Assembly: GCA_963848955.1 (NCBI GenBank)
Contig: CAWKFQ010000014.1
Span: 62,001 to 126,000, forward strand
DNA length: 64,000 nucleotides
Reading direction: 5' to 3'
Source of the DNA: DASUPK01 sp963848955
GTDB lineage: Bacteria > Actinomycetota > Thermoleophilia > Solirubrobacterales > 70-9
Notes under the pieces: model-generated
The model's database searches: none
The model's input: the letters and a program-made list of their open reading frames with translations, nothing else
What the model was told of the DNA's origin: nothing
Made by a program: the position numbers and the translations under genes
In this document: piece by piece, positions 49,301 through 56,537 of the stretch
How positions within the stretch are numbered: position 1 is the stretch's first letter
Layout of the letters: each line of letters opens with the position of its first letter

Positions 49301-49782
49301 TGGGCCAGGTAGGCAGCACCGGCCGGATCGCCCCGCTCCCAGGTCCCGGCGACCGCCCCGTCGCGCGCGCATCCGGAGAGGCAGACCAGCCCCTCCGTAT
49401 GCCGCTCCAGCTCGTCGATCGGGAGGGAGGGCGGGAGCGGATCTCTCATGCCCGCGCCCTCCCGAGTCCTCCGGTGCGCCCCGGTGATCAACCGGCAGAG
49501 GCTGGCCCAGCCTTTCGCGTCCTCGACCAGCAGCGTGACGTGCACCGGTCGCGGCAGCCGTCGCGGTACCTCCACGGTCAGCTCGCAGCCGACGATCGGC
49601 CGCACCCCGACGCCCCTGCAGGCGTGGGCGAACTCCATGGCACCGCAGACGTTGTCGTGGTCGGTGAGCGCCAGCGATTCGTGTCCGAGGGCGGCCGCCG
49701 TGGCCGCCAGCTCGGCCGGATCGGAGGCGCCGTCCAGGAACGAGTACGCCGAGTGGCAGTGCAGCTCTACGTAGCCGGACAT
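46360..49782 (-). CDS. dnaE2: Error-prone DNA polymerase III alpha subunit DnaE2 (ImuC)
   Basis: Translesion C-family polymerase used in SOS mutagenesis. The product is about 1,140 residues, shorter than replicative DnaE. Seen: N-terminal PHP domain (YVELHCHSAYSFLDGASDP, LALTDHDNVCGAMEFAHA), the polymerase acidic motif EVPDIDLDFPRDIREKL, GRGRGSSVSSLVCYLTGL, LKIDLLGLGMLSAVERCV, GFGFPKAHSAAFGLLAYQ, a helix-hairpin-helix region and a C-terminal OB domain (VKVAGMVVARQRPATANG). The ATG at 49782 gives MSGYVELHCH. It shares one base with the upstream DUF6504 gene, forming an imuB-DUF6504-dnaE2 operon under an SOS box. Confidence 0.95.
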   Translation of the reverse strand: MSGYVELHCHSAYSFLDGASDPAELAATAAALGHESLALTDHDNVCGAMEFAHACRGVGVRPIVGCELTVEVPRRLPRPVHVTLLVEDAKGWASLCRLITGAHRRTREGAGMRDPLPPSLPIDELERHTEGLVCLSGCARDGAVAGTWERGDPAGAAYLAQRLLRAFGPDSFRIELQRPLWRHDRSRNRWLVSLAERLGVPAVATGDAHAHEPSRMRLQDAMVAVRLGATLDETEGLRRGNSAAALLSACEPTAARFRDHPEAVAETERLAERLRFDLTRELGYSYPGAEDRGADRRLAELCRVRLVHRYEGTPQRAEAGQRLEEELALIRELRLSGFFLLHQDMLELAREVAVEVRGPDSARRLLPPGRGRGSSVSSLVCYLTGLSHIDPVKNDLFLGRFLNEELTEVPDIDLDFPRDIREKLIPRVHERYGAERSALVASFATYRARGAIRDLGKALGLPLGEVERFARAVDVYEASQDAWARMEETLGRLRARSERWRALAELLPEIAGLPRHMSQHPGGMVISTMPLIELCPVQPAAMEGRQIVQWDKDSCADAGFLKIDLLGLGMLSAVERCVDEIARTRGERIDLSRVPLDDDQVWSSIQRAETTGVFQIESRAQMQMLPRTLPRNLDDLTVQVALVRPGPIQGGAVHPYIERRKQLREDPGYEVPFEHPSLEPALRDTLGAIVFQDQVLEVAMALAGFSVGEAEGLRRAMSRKRSEAAMLRYRERFIEGAVGRGVSREVAERVFGQIEGFSGFGFPKAHSAAFGLLAYQSMWLRVHYGPELLCGLLNEQPMGFYPPDALVHEAQRRGVEILPPDVNVSEVDCRVETTGAAAGSSGNPPVRVGLGYVTELTVVDAEAVVEERRRGGLYRSVSDLAGRSGAGAAALQRLAWAGACDSLVEDGAAPVDPDRDLRRPALWAAGGAARAARTGEGAQLALALDGSPTPPLPPLGPWDRIVADYRTTGMTLGKHPMELLREELPAEVLSSDAIARTRDGARVKVAGMVVARQRPATANGVVFMLLEDESGTINLIVPPRVVERCRLAVRTSGFVQAAGKLEHREGTTNVVVSRIDRLQPPDAPERKPRHIAPPIPHETGRPAAVPTALSKRSFDGVREAAMAELAASLPAPHSFGRRGR

Positions 49783-50021
49783 CAATCCCGCTGGCGATAC
49801 CAGCGACCATCCGTTTCACAGAAGACGACGACGTCACTGCCATCCTGCAGGACCAACTCGAAGTAGCGCCTTTGCAGGGGTTTCTGCGTCCACCAGCCGT
49901 CCTCGACCAGCCACTCCTCGCGCACCGACTCCACCGCCAGCCGCCCGACTGCCTGCGGCTTCCCGTCGGGGCCCGTCTGGACCGGTACCGGCCAGGGCTT
50001 GTTGACCCGGCCGGGTCGCAT
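49782..50021 (-). CDS. DUF6504 family protein of the mutagenesis cassette
   Basis: A 79-residue basic protein: PVPVQTGPDGKPQAVGRL, REEWLVEDGWWTQKPLQRRY and FELVLQDGSDVVVFCETDG. Small proteins of this kind regularly lie between imuB and dnaE2 in actinobacteria, which implies a part in the mutasome, but no activity is known to me. A GTG at 50024 is an alternative start. It overlaps imuB and dnaE2 at its ends by one to four bases (TGATG junctions), so the three are translationally coupled. Confidence 0.85.
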   Translation of the reverse strand: MRPGRVNKPWPVPVQTGPDGKPQAVGRLAVESVREEWLVEDGWWTQKPLQRRYFELVLQDGSDVVVFCETDGRWYRQRD

Positions 50022-51197
50022 CACTGCTCCTCCGGGAAGGGCATGAGCACCTCGCGCCGCTCCGGAACCCGCGATTCCGGATCGACCTCGAGCACCCGCA
50101 GCACCGCATCGGCGCCCGCCGCGGAGCGCGTCTGGCGCACCGCCTCCGAGATCCGCCGGCGCCGCTCCTGCTCGGGGCTCGAGAGCGTCAGCTGCTCACC
50201 GGTCTCCGGGCCCAGCGCCACCGCCTCGAGCCGCAGGGTCGCGGCCGGAGAGGGCAGCAGGGCGAGGTGGGGGAGGAGGGCATCGCCGAGCCGCGCCCGA
50301 TCCGCACTGGCCCTCCGCAATGCGATCTCGCGCCGCCAGCCTCCGCCGGCTGCGAGCCGAGCCGAGAGCCGCAGCGCCCGCAGCGTCCTGCCGCGCCGCT
50401 CGCCGTGCGCGAGCAGCCGCGAGATCAAAAGCTCCAACGCTCGCTCGAGCTGCTGGCCGGAGACGGCCTCGGGCAGCTCGAGCTCGACCGCGATCGCCTC
50501 CCGAACCGGTCGCGGACGCAACGGCTCGTCCTCGCCGCGGGCCAGCCGCAGCGCCCTCAACCCCAGCCGTCCGAAGCGATCCGCGACCGCATCGCGCGGC
50601 AACCCGGCGAGACGGCCCAGGGTGGAGATCCCCAGCCGCTCGAGCTCGTTGGGGAGGTCGTCGGCCTCATCTCCAAGACGCCCACAGAGCAACGAGATCG
50701 GCATCGGGTCCAGGAACTTCGCCGCCGCTCCGTCGGGAACGACTGCGGAGCGTGGGGCGGCCACGTATGAGCAGAAGCGACCCGGGCCGGCTCCAAGACT
50801 GGGCCGAAGCTCCCAGCCCTCGGCCGGCTTGCCCCAGCACTCCCTCGATCCCTCCCCAGAGGCCGGCCAGGCCGCCCGCCTCGAAGAACGCCTCGCCGGC
50901 GCGGTCCGACTCGACCGCCGCGCCGATCCCCTCAAGCCGCCGAAGCGCCTCCTCCCAGAAGCGCTCGGCACGCTCCGGATCGGGTGGGATCAGGGCCAGC
51001 TCGGGGCAGCGCGAGAGCGCCTCTCCCATCCTCATCCCCGCCCGCAGCCCGAACCTCTCGGCCGCCGCAGTGACCTCCCCGATCAGCTGCGCCGCACCCG
51101 GCTCGGGAGCGAGCGCCGCCGGCCGCCGCAAAATCCCTCTGTCCGTGATCGCGGCGATCAGCCGGAAGCGGGGGATCAGGGCGCATGCGACAGGCAT
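50021..51197 (-). CDS. imuB: ImuB-type Y-family polymerase homologue, catalytically inactive (one frameshift)
   Basis: Adaptor protein that links DnaE2 to the sliding clamp during SOS mutagenesis. It has the Y-family fold, including TLGRLAGLPRDAVADRFG in the thumb/HhH region and a little-finger domain, but lacks the acidic active-site residues: the N-terminus reads MPVACALIPRFRL instead of an I-D-x-D motif, and no DE pair is found. GEQLTLSSPE in the C-terminal part could be a clamp-binding motif. The frame shifts near 50790. I chose the ATG at 51197 because the SOS box ends directly before it; an earlier ATG at 51260 would place the box inside the gene. Confidence 0.9.
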
Positions 51198-51211
51198 CGA
51201 ACGTATGTTCG
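51198..51211 (-). promoter_or_regulatory. SOS box (LexA site) directly before imuB
   Basis: CGAACGTATGTTCG is a perfect palindrome and matches the CGAAC-N4-GTTCG LexA consensus of actinobacteria and Gram-positive bacteria. It touches the imuB ATG. On the imuB strand TATACG (51215-51210) overlaps its edge as a -10 box, so bound LexA would cover the promoter. The transcript would have at most a few bases before the ATG. Confidence 0.9.
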
Positions 51212-51308
51212 TATACCCGCGCGAAAGATCAAGCCCCCGCTCCGCGGCCTTGACTTCCACCTAGCTTGAACCCCTAGCTTGGCCCCACCGACGACGAAGG
51301 AGTCTCAG

Positions 51309-51956
51309 ATGAAGGTGGGTGTGCTCGGAACGGGAATGGTCGGCAACGCGATCGGAACCAGGCTGATCGAACTCGGCCATGAGGTTCGCATGGGCTCCCG
51401 GCAGGCGGGCGGCGAGAAGGCGGTGCAGTGGGCGGAGTCGGCCGGCGACCGCGCCAGCTCCGGAGACTTCGCAGACGCGGCCACCTTCGGCGAGATCGCC
51501 TTCAACTGCACGGCGGGCGAGGGCTCGGTCGACGCGGTCACCTCGGCCAGGGATGGGCTGACGGGCAAGCTCCTGATCGACGTCGCCAACGCTCTTGATT
51601 TCTCGAACGGGCCCCCTCCAGTCATCCTGGCCACGGATCGGGACAGTCTCGCCGAGCAGATCCAGCGCGCTGTTCCTGAGGCACGCGTGGTGAAGTCGCT
51701 GAACACGGTCAACAACGACGTGATGGTGGATCCGGCGCGAGTCTCCGGCGAGCACGTGATCTTCGTCTCCGGCGACGATCAGGCGGCCAAGCGGCAGGCA
51801 GTCGAGCTGCTCGGGGAGTTCGGTTGGCCGGAGGATCGCGTGATCGATCTCGGCGACATCACCACGGCCCGAGGCCCCGAGGCGTATGTCGGGCTCTGGC
51901 TGCGCCTCATGAGCGCTCGACTCGAGTCAGTTCAACGTCGGTTTGTTCCGAAGTGA
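51309..51956 (+). CDS. NADPH-dependent F420 reductase-like protein
   Basis: A 215-residue Rossmann protein of the NADPH:F420 oxidoreductase family, which moves hydride between NADPH and F420. Seen: MKVGVLGTGMVGNAIGTRLI, HEVRMGSRQ with an Arg for the NADPH phosphate, FNCTAGEGSVDAV, VKSLNTVNNDVMVDP and EAYVGLWLRLM at the C-terminus. The site GAAGGAG lies before the ATG. Promoter-like TTGACT (51250-51255) and TAGCTT (51275-51280) are 19 bases apart. It is divergent from imuB. A related dinucleotide-binding protein of other function cannot be excluded. Confidence 0.85.
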   Translation: MKVGVLGTGMVGNAIGTRLIELGHEVRMGSRQAGGEKAVQWAESAGDRASSGDFADAATFGEIAFNCTAGEGSVDAVTSARDGLTGKLLIDVANALDFSNGPPPVILATDRDSLAEQIQRAVPEARVVKSLNTVNNDVMVDPARVSGEHVIFVSGDDQAAKRQAVELLGEFGWPEDRVIDLGDITTARGPEAYVGLWLRLMSARLESVQRRFVPK

Positions 51957-51982
51957 TTAAGAACTGCGTCCGGGGGAGACGC

Positions 51983-52226
51983 GTGAGCACAATGTTGATC
52001 GCGCGCTCATCGTCTTCTGTCATCGTCCTCGTCCTCGCCTTCCTCGCACCGAGCTCTCGCGGCATTTCAGCGGGCCGCGAGAAGCCGCTGGAGCTCGGTG
52101 GCCGGGCGGGCGGCAAGGCCCCGGGCAAGCTCGGCGATTGGCTCCGCAAGCCCTTCTCCAAGAGCGAGCGCGCGGTGGAAGAGCGGCGCCAAGGGCCGGG
52201 AGGAACGCGCCAAAACTCCGTTCTAG
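51983..52226 (+). CDS. Possible small protein (frameshifted)
   Basis: A GTG (51983) or ATG (51992) opens a frame with a hydrophobic segment (SSVIVLVLAFLAP) and then a charged part including LGDWLRKPFSKSERAVEERR. A one-base shift near 52185 leads to AKGREERAKTPF and TAG, which reads as a natural end. The amino-acid composition after residue 30 looks protein-like, but no family is recognised and the N-terminal part could be chance. The minus strand has no better candidate. Confidence 0.3.
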
Positions 52227-52247
52227 TCGGAGTAGCCTCCGGCGAAG

Positions 52248-52448
52248 GTGCCAAAGCGCGAGCCGACAACCGAGGAGCTGCGCCAGGCGCAGCAGGAGCG
52301 GGTCACGGAGGAGCACCAGGCGATCGACACCTCGATTACCCCGGACGAGGCGCAACAGCACCTCCGCCGCGCCGACAAGTCCGCCTATCTCGAGCGCATG
52401 CTGGCCAAACGGGAGCGCTCGGAGCAGCGCGACGAAGACTCCGACTGA
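52248..52448 (+). CDS. Small charged protein of unknown function
   Basis: A 66-residue hydrophilic protein starting with GTG: PKREPTTEELRQAQQERV, then a central EEHQAIDTSITPDEAQQHLR and an acidic end. Probably all-helical. It has no cysteines or membrane segments. It is 22 bases after the previous small ORF and 43 bases before the phosphoesterase gene. No known family is recognised; codon use resembles its neighbours. Confidence 0.45.
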   Translation: MPKREPTTEELRQAQQERVTEEHQAIDTSITPDEAQQHLRRADKSAYLERMLAKRERSEQRDEDSD

Positions 52449-52491
52449 TGCGAGGGCGCTCCGAGGCGGATGCCGAGGAGCAACCCGTGAC

Positions 52492-52977
52492 GTGCTGGTC
52501 GCCCTGATCGCGGACACCCATCTGCCGCGCGGTAAGCGCCGTCTTCCCGATTCGTGTCTCGATGTCCTCCGCGCAGCGGACCTGATCGTTCACGCCGGCG
52601 ATTTCAGCCACCAATCGGTGCTCGCTGACCTGCGTGAGCTCGGACCGGTGGTCGCCGTCCACGGCAACGTCGACAGCGCCGATCTCCGCCGCGAGCTGCC
52701 CGAGTCGATCTCTCTGGAGCTCGAAAACGTAGTCCTGGGTGTGATTCACGACGCCGGCCCCTCCGAGGGCCGCCTGCCGCGCCTGCGTGCCCGCTTCCCC
52801 GATGCCGACGCGGTCGTCTTCGGCCACTCCCACATGCCCCTGCACGATGAGGAGGATGGCTTCCAGATCTTCAACCCCGGCAGCCCCACCGAGCGCCGTC
52901 GTGCGCCTCATCACTCGATGGGCCGGGCGGGGGTGGAGGGCGGACGAATCGAGTTCGACCTCCTGCCGTTGCCATGA
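52492..52977 (+). CDS. YfcE/MJ0936-type metallophosphoesterase
   Basis: Calcineurin-like phosphoesterase of about 161 residues, cytosolic. The metal-binding motifs appear in order: LIADTHLPRG (D-x-H), LIVHAGDFSH (G-D), AVHGNVDSADLR (G-N), a conserved IHDAGPSEG where many relatives have xHG, and VVFGHSHMPLHDEEDG (GHSH), then NPGSPTERRR. Small members of this group hydrolyse phosphodiesters in vitro, and their true substrates are mostly unknown. GTG at 52492 gives MLVALIADTHLP. The stop overlaps the next gene's ATG. Confidence 0.9.
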   Translation: MLVALIADTHLPRGKRRLPDSCLDVLRAADLIVHAGDFSHQSVLADLRELGPVVAVHGNVDSADLRRELPESISLELENVVLGVIHDAGPSEGRLPRLRARFPDADAVVFGHSHMPLHDEEDGFQIFNPGSPTERRRAPHHSMGRAGVEGGRIEFDLLPLP

Positions 52978-53478
52978 TCTCTTCCATGAGTGCTCGCACG
53001 ATCGCCGTCCTGGGGGTTTTCGGCGTCATTGCGCTGTCCGGCTGCGGCTCCTCCGGCTCCGACAAGGAGGACAGACACCACGATCCCGGGCGGCGCCGAC
53101 CCCGGGACGGTTCAGGTGATCAAGGGCTGGGCGGATGAGCTGCGCGCGGGAGACGTGACAGCGGCGAGCAGGCGGTTCGCGCTCCCGACAGTCGTCCAGA
53201 ATGGGACCCCGACTCTCCAACTCACCACTCGCGACGAGATCGAGGCCTTCAACCAATCGCTGCCCTGCGGTGCCACGCTGACCGAGGCGGTCTCAGTGGA
53301 CAGGTTCACGATCGCCACCTTCAAGCTCACCGAGCGTCCCGGCCCGGGTGAGTGCGGCAAAGGCGTGGGGGAGACCGCCAAGACCGCCTTCGTCGTCCGC
53401 AGGGGACTGATCACGCAGTGGCGCCGCGTCGTCGACACCGGTGAGGGAACGTCGACGACTCAGGGCCCGGTCATCTGA
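52974..53478 (+). CDS. Lipoprotein of unknown function (one frameshift)
   Basis: Starts MISSMSARTIAVLGVFG and has a lipobox ALSGC at about residue 24, so it is a membrane-anchored lipoprotein. A one-base shift near 53080 joins it to the rest: GTVQVIKGWADELRAGDVTA, RFALPTVVQNGTPTLQLTTR and TAFVVRRGLITQWRRVVDTG. The mature part, about 135 residues, looks like an NTF2/SnoaL-type fold, a guess from the pattern of helices and strands. Two cysteines (LPCGATL, GECGKGV) may form a disulfide. It overlaps the phosphoesterase stop (ATGA). Confidence 0.7.
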
Positions 53479-54536
53479 GCCCGCACCCGCTCGATCACCG
53501 CATCGGTGAACTCGGTCGTGCCGGCATGGCCCTTCAGGTCCGGGGTGCGGATCCCGGACGCCGCCGTCTCCATCACAGCGTCATAGATGGCCCGCGAGGC
53601 CCGCTCCGCTCCCTGTACGCCCGCCTCGGCGGCGTAGTGCAGGACCGCCGCCGCGGCCAGGATCATCCCCATCGGGTTGGCGATGTCCTTGCCCTCCAGC
53701 GCCGGCGCCGTCCCGTGAGGGGCCTCGCTCATCGCGACCCGGACGCGCAGGTCCTCGTCCAGAGCGAGCAGAACCGACTCGGCCCCGGCGATCGATCCGT
53801 AGAGAGGCAGGACGAAATCGGAGAGCAGGTCGCCGTCGCGGTTGAGGCTCGGAATCACCAGCGGAGCGTCCGCCCGACCGGTCAGCAGGCCCGCGTAGGT
53901 GGCGTCGATCAGCAGCGGCTCGTAGCCCACGTCCGGGTGCCGTTCGGCCGCCGCGTCCATCTCCTCTTTCAGCATCCCCTCGTAGACGGGGCTGACGGTC
54001 CACTTCGGGCCCCCGTAGACACGGCCCCCCATCCCCTGGGCGGTCCGGAAGGCGTACTCGGCCACCGCCCGGCAGATGGAGCGGTGGATCACCTCGATGC
54101 GCTGCGCCACCTCGTCGCCGTTCTCGGCCCGGCGCGACTCCTCGGCTCCGTAGGCGTCCTCGACCGCCATCCGCACCACCGAGATCGGATGGTGGATCCC
54201 GGCGACGGGACTGATTCCCGGAATCCGCCGCCCCGTCCTGACGATCACCTTGCCGTCGATCGCCTCCCTGATCAGCCGGTTCGGGCTCCCGACGTCGTCG
54301 GCCCCCTCCGGTGTGATCGTCGCGGCCTTGATGCCGAAGCCCGCCTCCGCCATCGCCCTCGCCGCCTCGGTGCAGATTTCGTTCTCGGTCCGGCGCCGGT
54401 TCTCCAGCGAGAGGTCGAAGCGCTCGAGCTCCAGGTCGAGCTCGATCACCTCCGGATCGATCACGCGCAGCGCCTGCTCGAGCAGCTCCTGCCCGGTCTG
54501 GTCGCCCTCGAGCACGACTATCCGCAGCCCGGCCAT
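53460..54536 (-). CDS. Isocitrate/isopropylmalate dehydrogenase family protein
   Basis: A 358-residue beta-decarboxylating dehydrogenase, distinct from the leuB in this window. Seen: IVVLEGDQTGQELLEQALRV in place of the usual GDGIGPE, GGRVYGGPKWTVSPVYEGML (Tyr and Lys of the active site), DATYAGLLTGR, SEAPHGTAPALEGKDIANP (the cofactor/substrate loop) and MGMILAAAAVLHYAAEAGVQ. NAD versus NADP and the exact substrate cannot be told; an isocitrate or homoisocitrate-type role is possible. It converges with the lipoprotein gene, overlapping it by 19 bases. Confidence 0.8.
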   Translation of the reverse strand: MAGLRIVVLEGDQTGQELLEQALRVIDPEVIELDLELERFDLSLENRRRTENEICTEAARAMAEAGFGIKAATITPEGADDVGSPNRLIREAIDGKVIVRTGRRIPGISPVAGIHHPISVVRMAVEDAYGAEESRRAENGDEVAQRIEVIHRSICRAVAEYAFRTAQGMGGRVYGGPKWTVSPVYEGMLKEEMDAAAERHPDVGYEPLLIDATYAGLLTGRADAPLVIPSLNRDGDLLSDFVLPLYGSIAGAESVLLALDEDLRVRVAMSEAPHGTAPALEGKDIANPMGMILAAAAVLHYAAEAGVQGAERASRAIYDAVMETAASGIRTPDLKGHAGTTEFTDAVIERVRAQMTGP

Positions 54537-54557
54537 CTCGGTGCGAGGCTATAGCGC

Positions 54558-54887
54558 ATGAGGAGCAGTGCACCTGGTGCGGGGTGGAGGTCGAGGCCGA
54601 CGACGGCTTCCGCGCCTACGAGCCCGCCGGAGAGCGCCGCGCCGACCTTCTGCCGCCTCGAGCACCTGATCCCCTGGTCGATCCAGGGAGCACACTGGGA
54701 GGCCGGGGAGATGTCCGAGCCGACCACGCTCGACGAGGGCGCGAGCAACTGCTCGCACTGCGACGCCGAGCTCACGGATGCCCACGTCCTCCTGGTCCGC
54801 CACCGCGGAGAGCACCGGGTCCCCGATGCCTTCTGCGGCGTCGACCACATGGCCGAGTGGGCGAAGGCGGGCGGCCGCTGGCAGTGA
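54558..54887 (+). CDS. Small protein with two zinc-ribbon-like cysteine clusters (one or two frameshifts)
   Basis: Reading across frames, the protein runs HEEQCTWCGVEVEADDGF, then FCRLEHLIPWSIQGAHWE, ASNCSHCDAELTDAHVLLVR and FCGVDHMAEWAKAGGRWQ. That gives two CxxC pairs, each followed by a FC...H pair, a pattern fit for two zinc sites. A shift lies near 54640 and perhaps another at the ATG. The size is about 110 residues. No named family is recalled. It is divergent from the dehydrogenase gene. Confidence 0.6.
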   Translation: MRSSAPGAGWRSRPTTASAPTSPPESAAPTFCRLEHLIPWSIQGAHWEAGEMSEPTTLDEGASNCSHCDAELTDAHVLLVRHRGEHRVPDAFCGVDHMAEWAKAGGRWQ

Positions 54888-54934
54888 TGCCGCAGTTTCC
54901 GGTTTCGCGGATTCACGCCGAGAATCGAGGAATT

Positions 54935-54995
54935 CCGCAAAACGCGGGAACACCGCTTCGCACGCTCTTGACTCCCTGTGTCGCGCCTGTAGGGT
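54935..54995 (+). promoter_or_regulatory. Promoter module A (shared with module B)
   Basis: CCGCAA-N3-GCGGGAAC (54935-54951), 13 bases, CTCTTGACT (54965-54973, containing the -35 TTGACT), 16 bases, and TAGGGTGCTC (54990-54999, -10 TAGGGT). The same blocks with the same spacings occur at 56414-56478. The first block is a near-palindrome and probably a regulator site. Confidence 0.7.
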
Positions 54996-55001
54996 GCTCG
55001 C

Positions 55002-55078
55002 CACTTGAACAGGACAGGTTGACCTTCGGGTCAATCAGGTTCAGTTCAAAGAAACGGCCCGGGCGACCGGGCCGTTTC
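55002..55078 (+). ncRNA. Putative small RNA A
   Basis: Downstream of promoter A the transcript folds as follows: TTGAAC (55005-55010) pairs with GTTCAA (55044-55049), enclosing TTGACC/GGTCAA with a TTCG tetraloop (55019-55034). A perfect 12-bp stem with a GCGA loop (55051-55078) follows. No ORF fits. The MFS gene 62 bases downstream has its own TAGGTT box next to its ATG, so this RNA is unlikely to be merely its leader. There is no T-run after the last stem. Confidence 0.55.
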
Positions 55079-55140
55079 GCTGTTCGGGGAGAGGGAGCGA
55101 TGAACCTGGGGGCGGCGCGGGGTCATTAGGTTCAGTAGGC

Positions 55141-56403
55141 ATGCCCACGTCTCGTTCCATCCAGCGGACCTACCTGCTCCTCATGCTCGGGAACACGCTG
55201 GCGGCATCGCTGATCTGGGGGATCAACACGATCTTCCTGCTCGACGCCGGCCTCTCCAACCTGGAGGCGTTCGCCGCGAATGCGTTCTTCACCGGCGGCA
55301 TGGTGCTCTTCGAGGTACCGACCGGGATCGTCGCCGACACGGTCGGGCGCCGCACCTCCTATCTCCTCGGCACCCTGACGCTGTCGGGGGCCAGCTTGCT
55401 CTACGTGATGCTCTGGCAGATCGAGGCGCCGTTCTGGGAGTGGGCCGTGGTCTCACTGCTCCTCGGCCTCGGATTCACCTTCTTCTCCGGCGCCGTCGAG
55501 GCCTGGCTGGTCGACGCACTGACCGCGACGGGCTACCAGGGTCAGCTCGAGACGGTCTTCGGGCGCGGCCAGATGGTCACCGGCGCCGGCATGCTGGGCG
55601 GCTCCATCGCCGGAGGGTTCATCGCCCAGCAGGTCAGCCTGGGCGCGCCCTTCGTCTTGCGAGGAGCGATTCTGCTCGTGATGTTCGTCGTCGCCTTCAG
55701 GCTCATGCACGACGTCGGCTTCACCCCGGAGAAGGGCGGGCGGCCCCTGGCCGAGATGCGGAAGATCGCCGCGAATTCGATCGACTACGGCTGGCGGGTT
55801 CCCGCAGTCAAGTGGCTGATGGTCGAGGCGCTGTTCACCGGCGGCGTCGGGATCTACGCCTTCTACGCACTCCAGCCTTACCTGCTCGAGCTCTACGGCG
55901 ACCCGCAGGCCTACGAGATCGCCGGTCTCGCCGCCGCGATCGTTGCCGGGGCGCAGATCCTGGGGGGCTTAGCGGCCCCCCGGATCCGCGCCCTGTTCCG
56001 CCGTCGCACGTCAGCTCTGCTCGTCACCGCCGGCCTGAGCGTGGTCGTGCTTGCGCTGATCGGAGCGATCCAGAGCTTCTGGGTGGTGATCGGCATGACC
56101 ACCATCTGGGGGCTGCTCTTCGCCGCGACGATGCCGATCCGCCAGACCTACATCAACGGGATGATCCCGTCACGGCAACGGGCCACGATCCTCTCCTTCG
56201 ATTCGATGATGTCCTCGACGGGGGGCGTTTGGGCGCAGCCGGTGCTGGGGCGGGTCGCGGACACTTCGGGATACGCGGCCTCGTATCTGGTCTCCGCCGG
56301 GATCGCTGCGTTCGCCCTGCCGTTCATCGCCCTGTCGCGAAGCCAGAACGCGCCCGCGGACACGCTGGAGTTGACGGAGGCGCCGGCGCCACAGCCCGCC
56401 TGA
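55141..56403 (+). CDS. MFS transporter
   Basis: A 420-residue major facilitator with 12 hydrophobic segments. Seen: ANAFFTGGMVLFEVPTGIVA followed by DTVGRRTSYLLG (the MFS motif between segments 2 and 3), FSGAVEAWLVDAL in segment 5 and a similar half after residue 215. It resembles drug or small-molecule efflux members, but the substrate cannot be told. The TAGGTT box ends eight bases before the ATG, so the mRNA is probably leaderless. It sits between the two small-RNA cassettes. Confidence 0.92.
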   Translation: MPTSRSIQRTYLLLMLGNTLAASLIWGINTIFLLDAGLSNLEAFAANAFFTGGMVLFEVPTGIVADTVGRRTSYLLGTLTLSGASLLYVMLWQIEAPFWEWAVVSLLLGLGFTFFSGAVEAWLVDALTATGYQGQLETVFGRGQMVTGAGMLGGSIAGGFIAQQVSLGAPFVLRGAILLVMFVVAFRLMHDVGFTPEKGGRPLAEMRKIAANSIDYGWRVPAVKWLMVEALFTGGVGIYAFYALQPYLLELYGDPQAYEIAGLAAAIVAGAQILGGLAAPRIRALFRRRTSALLVTAGLSVVVLALIGAIQSFWVVIGMTTIWGLLFAATMPIRQTYINGMIPSRQRATILSFDSMMSSTGGVWAQPVLGRVADTSGYAASYLVSAGIAAFALPFIALSRSQNAPADTLELTEAPAPQPA

Positions 56404-56413
56404 GCGCAAACTC

Positions 56414-56474
56414 CCGCAACTAGCGGGAACGCTCGTTCACAGCCTCTTGACTTCGCATTCGCGAGGGGTAGGGT
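56414..56474 (+). promoter_or_regulatory. Promoter module B (shared with module A)
   Basis: CCGCAA-N3-GCGGGAAC (56414-56430), 13 bases, CTCTTGACT (56444-56452), 16 bases, and TAGGGTGCTC (56469-56478). Here TCCCGC-AACTA-GCGGGA is a perfect palindrome. All spacings equal those of module A, 1.5 kb upstream. Confidence 0.7.
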
Positions 56475-56480
56475 GCTCAT

Positions 56481-56536
56481 CAATGGAACAAGGGAAACCT
56501 TGTTCTTAGGAAGGGCCCGAGAAATCGGGTCCTTCC
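56481..56536 (+). ncRNA. Putative small RNA B
   Basis: After promoter B come two stems: GAACAAGG/CCTTGTTC with a GAAA loop (56486-56505), and a 12-bp stem with one G-U pair and a GAAA loop (56509-56536). The next gene is on the other strand and ends two bases later, so this transcript has no coding target downstream. The second stem may serve both strands as a terminator. Confidence 0.6.
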
Positions 56537-56537
56537 G

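Noticed and set aside
51907..52269. A 120-residue minus-strand open frame
   Set aside because: It overlaps the end of the F420 reductase-like gene and has no recognisable motif or start signal; a frameshifted plus-strand ORF fits slightly better.
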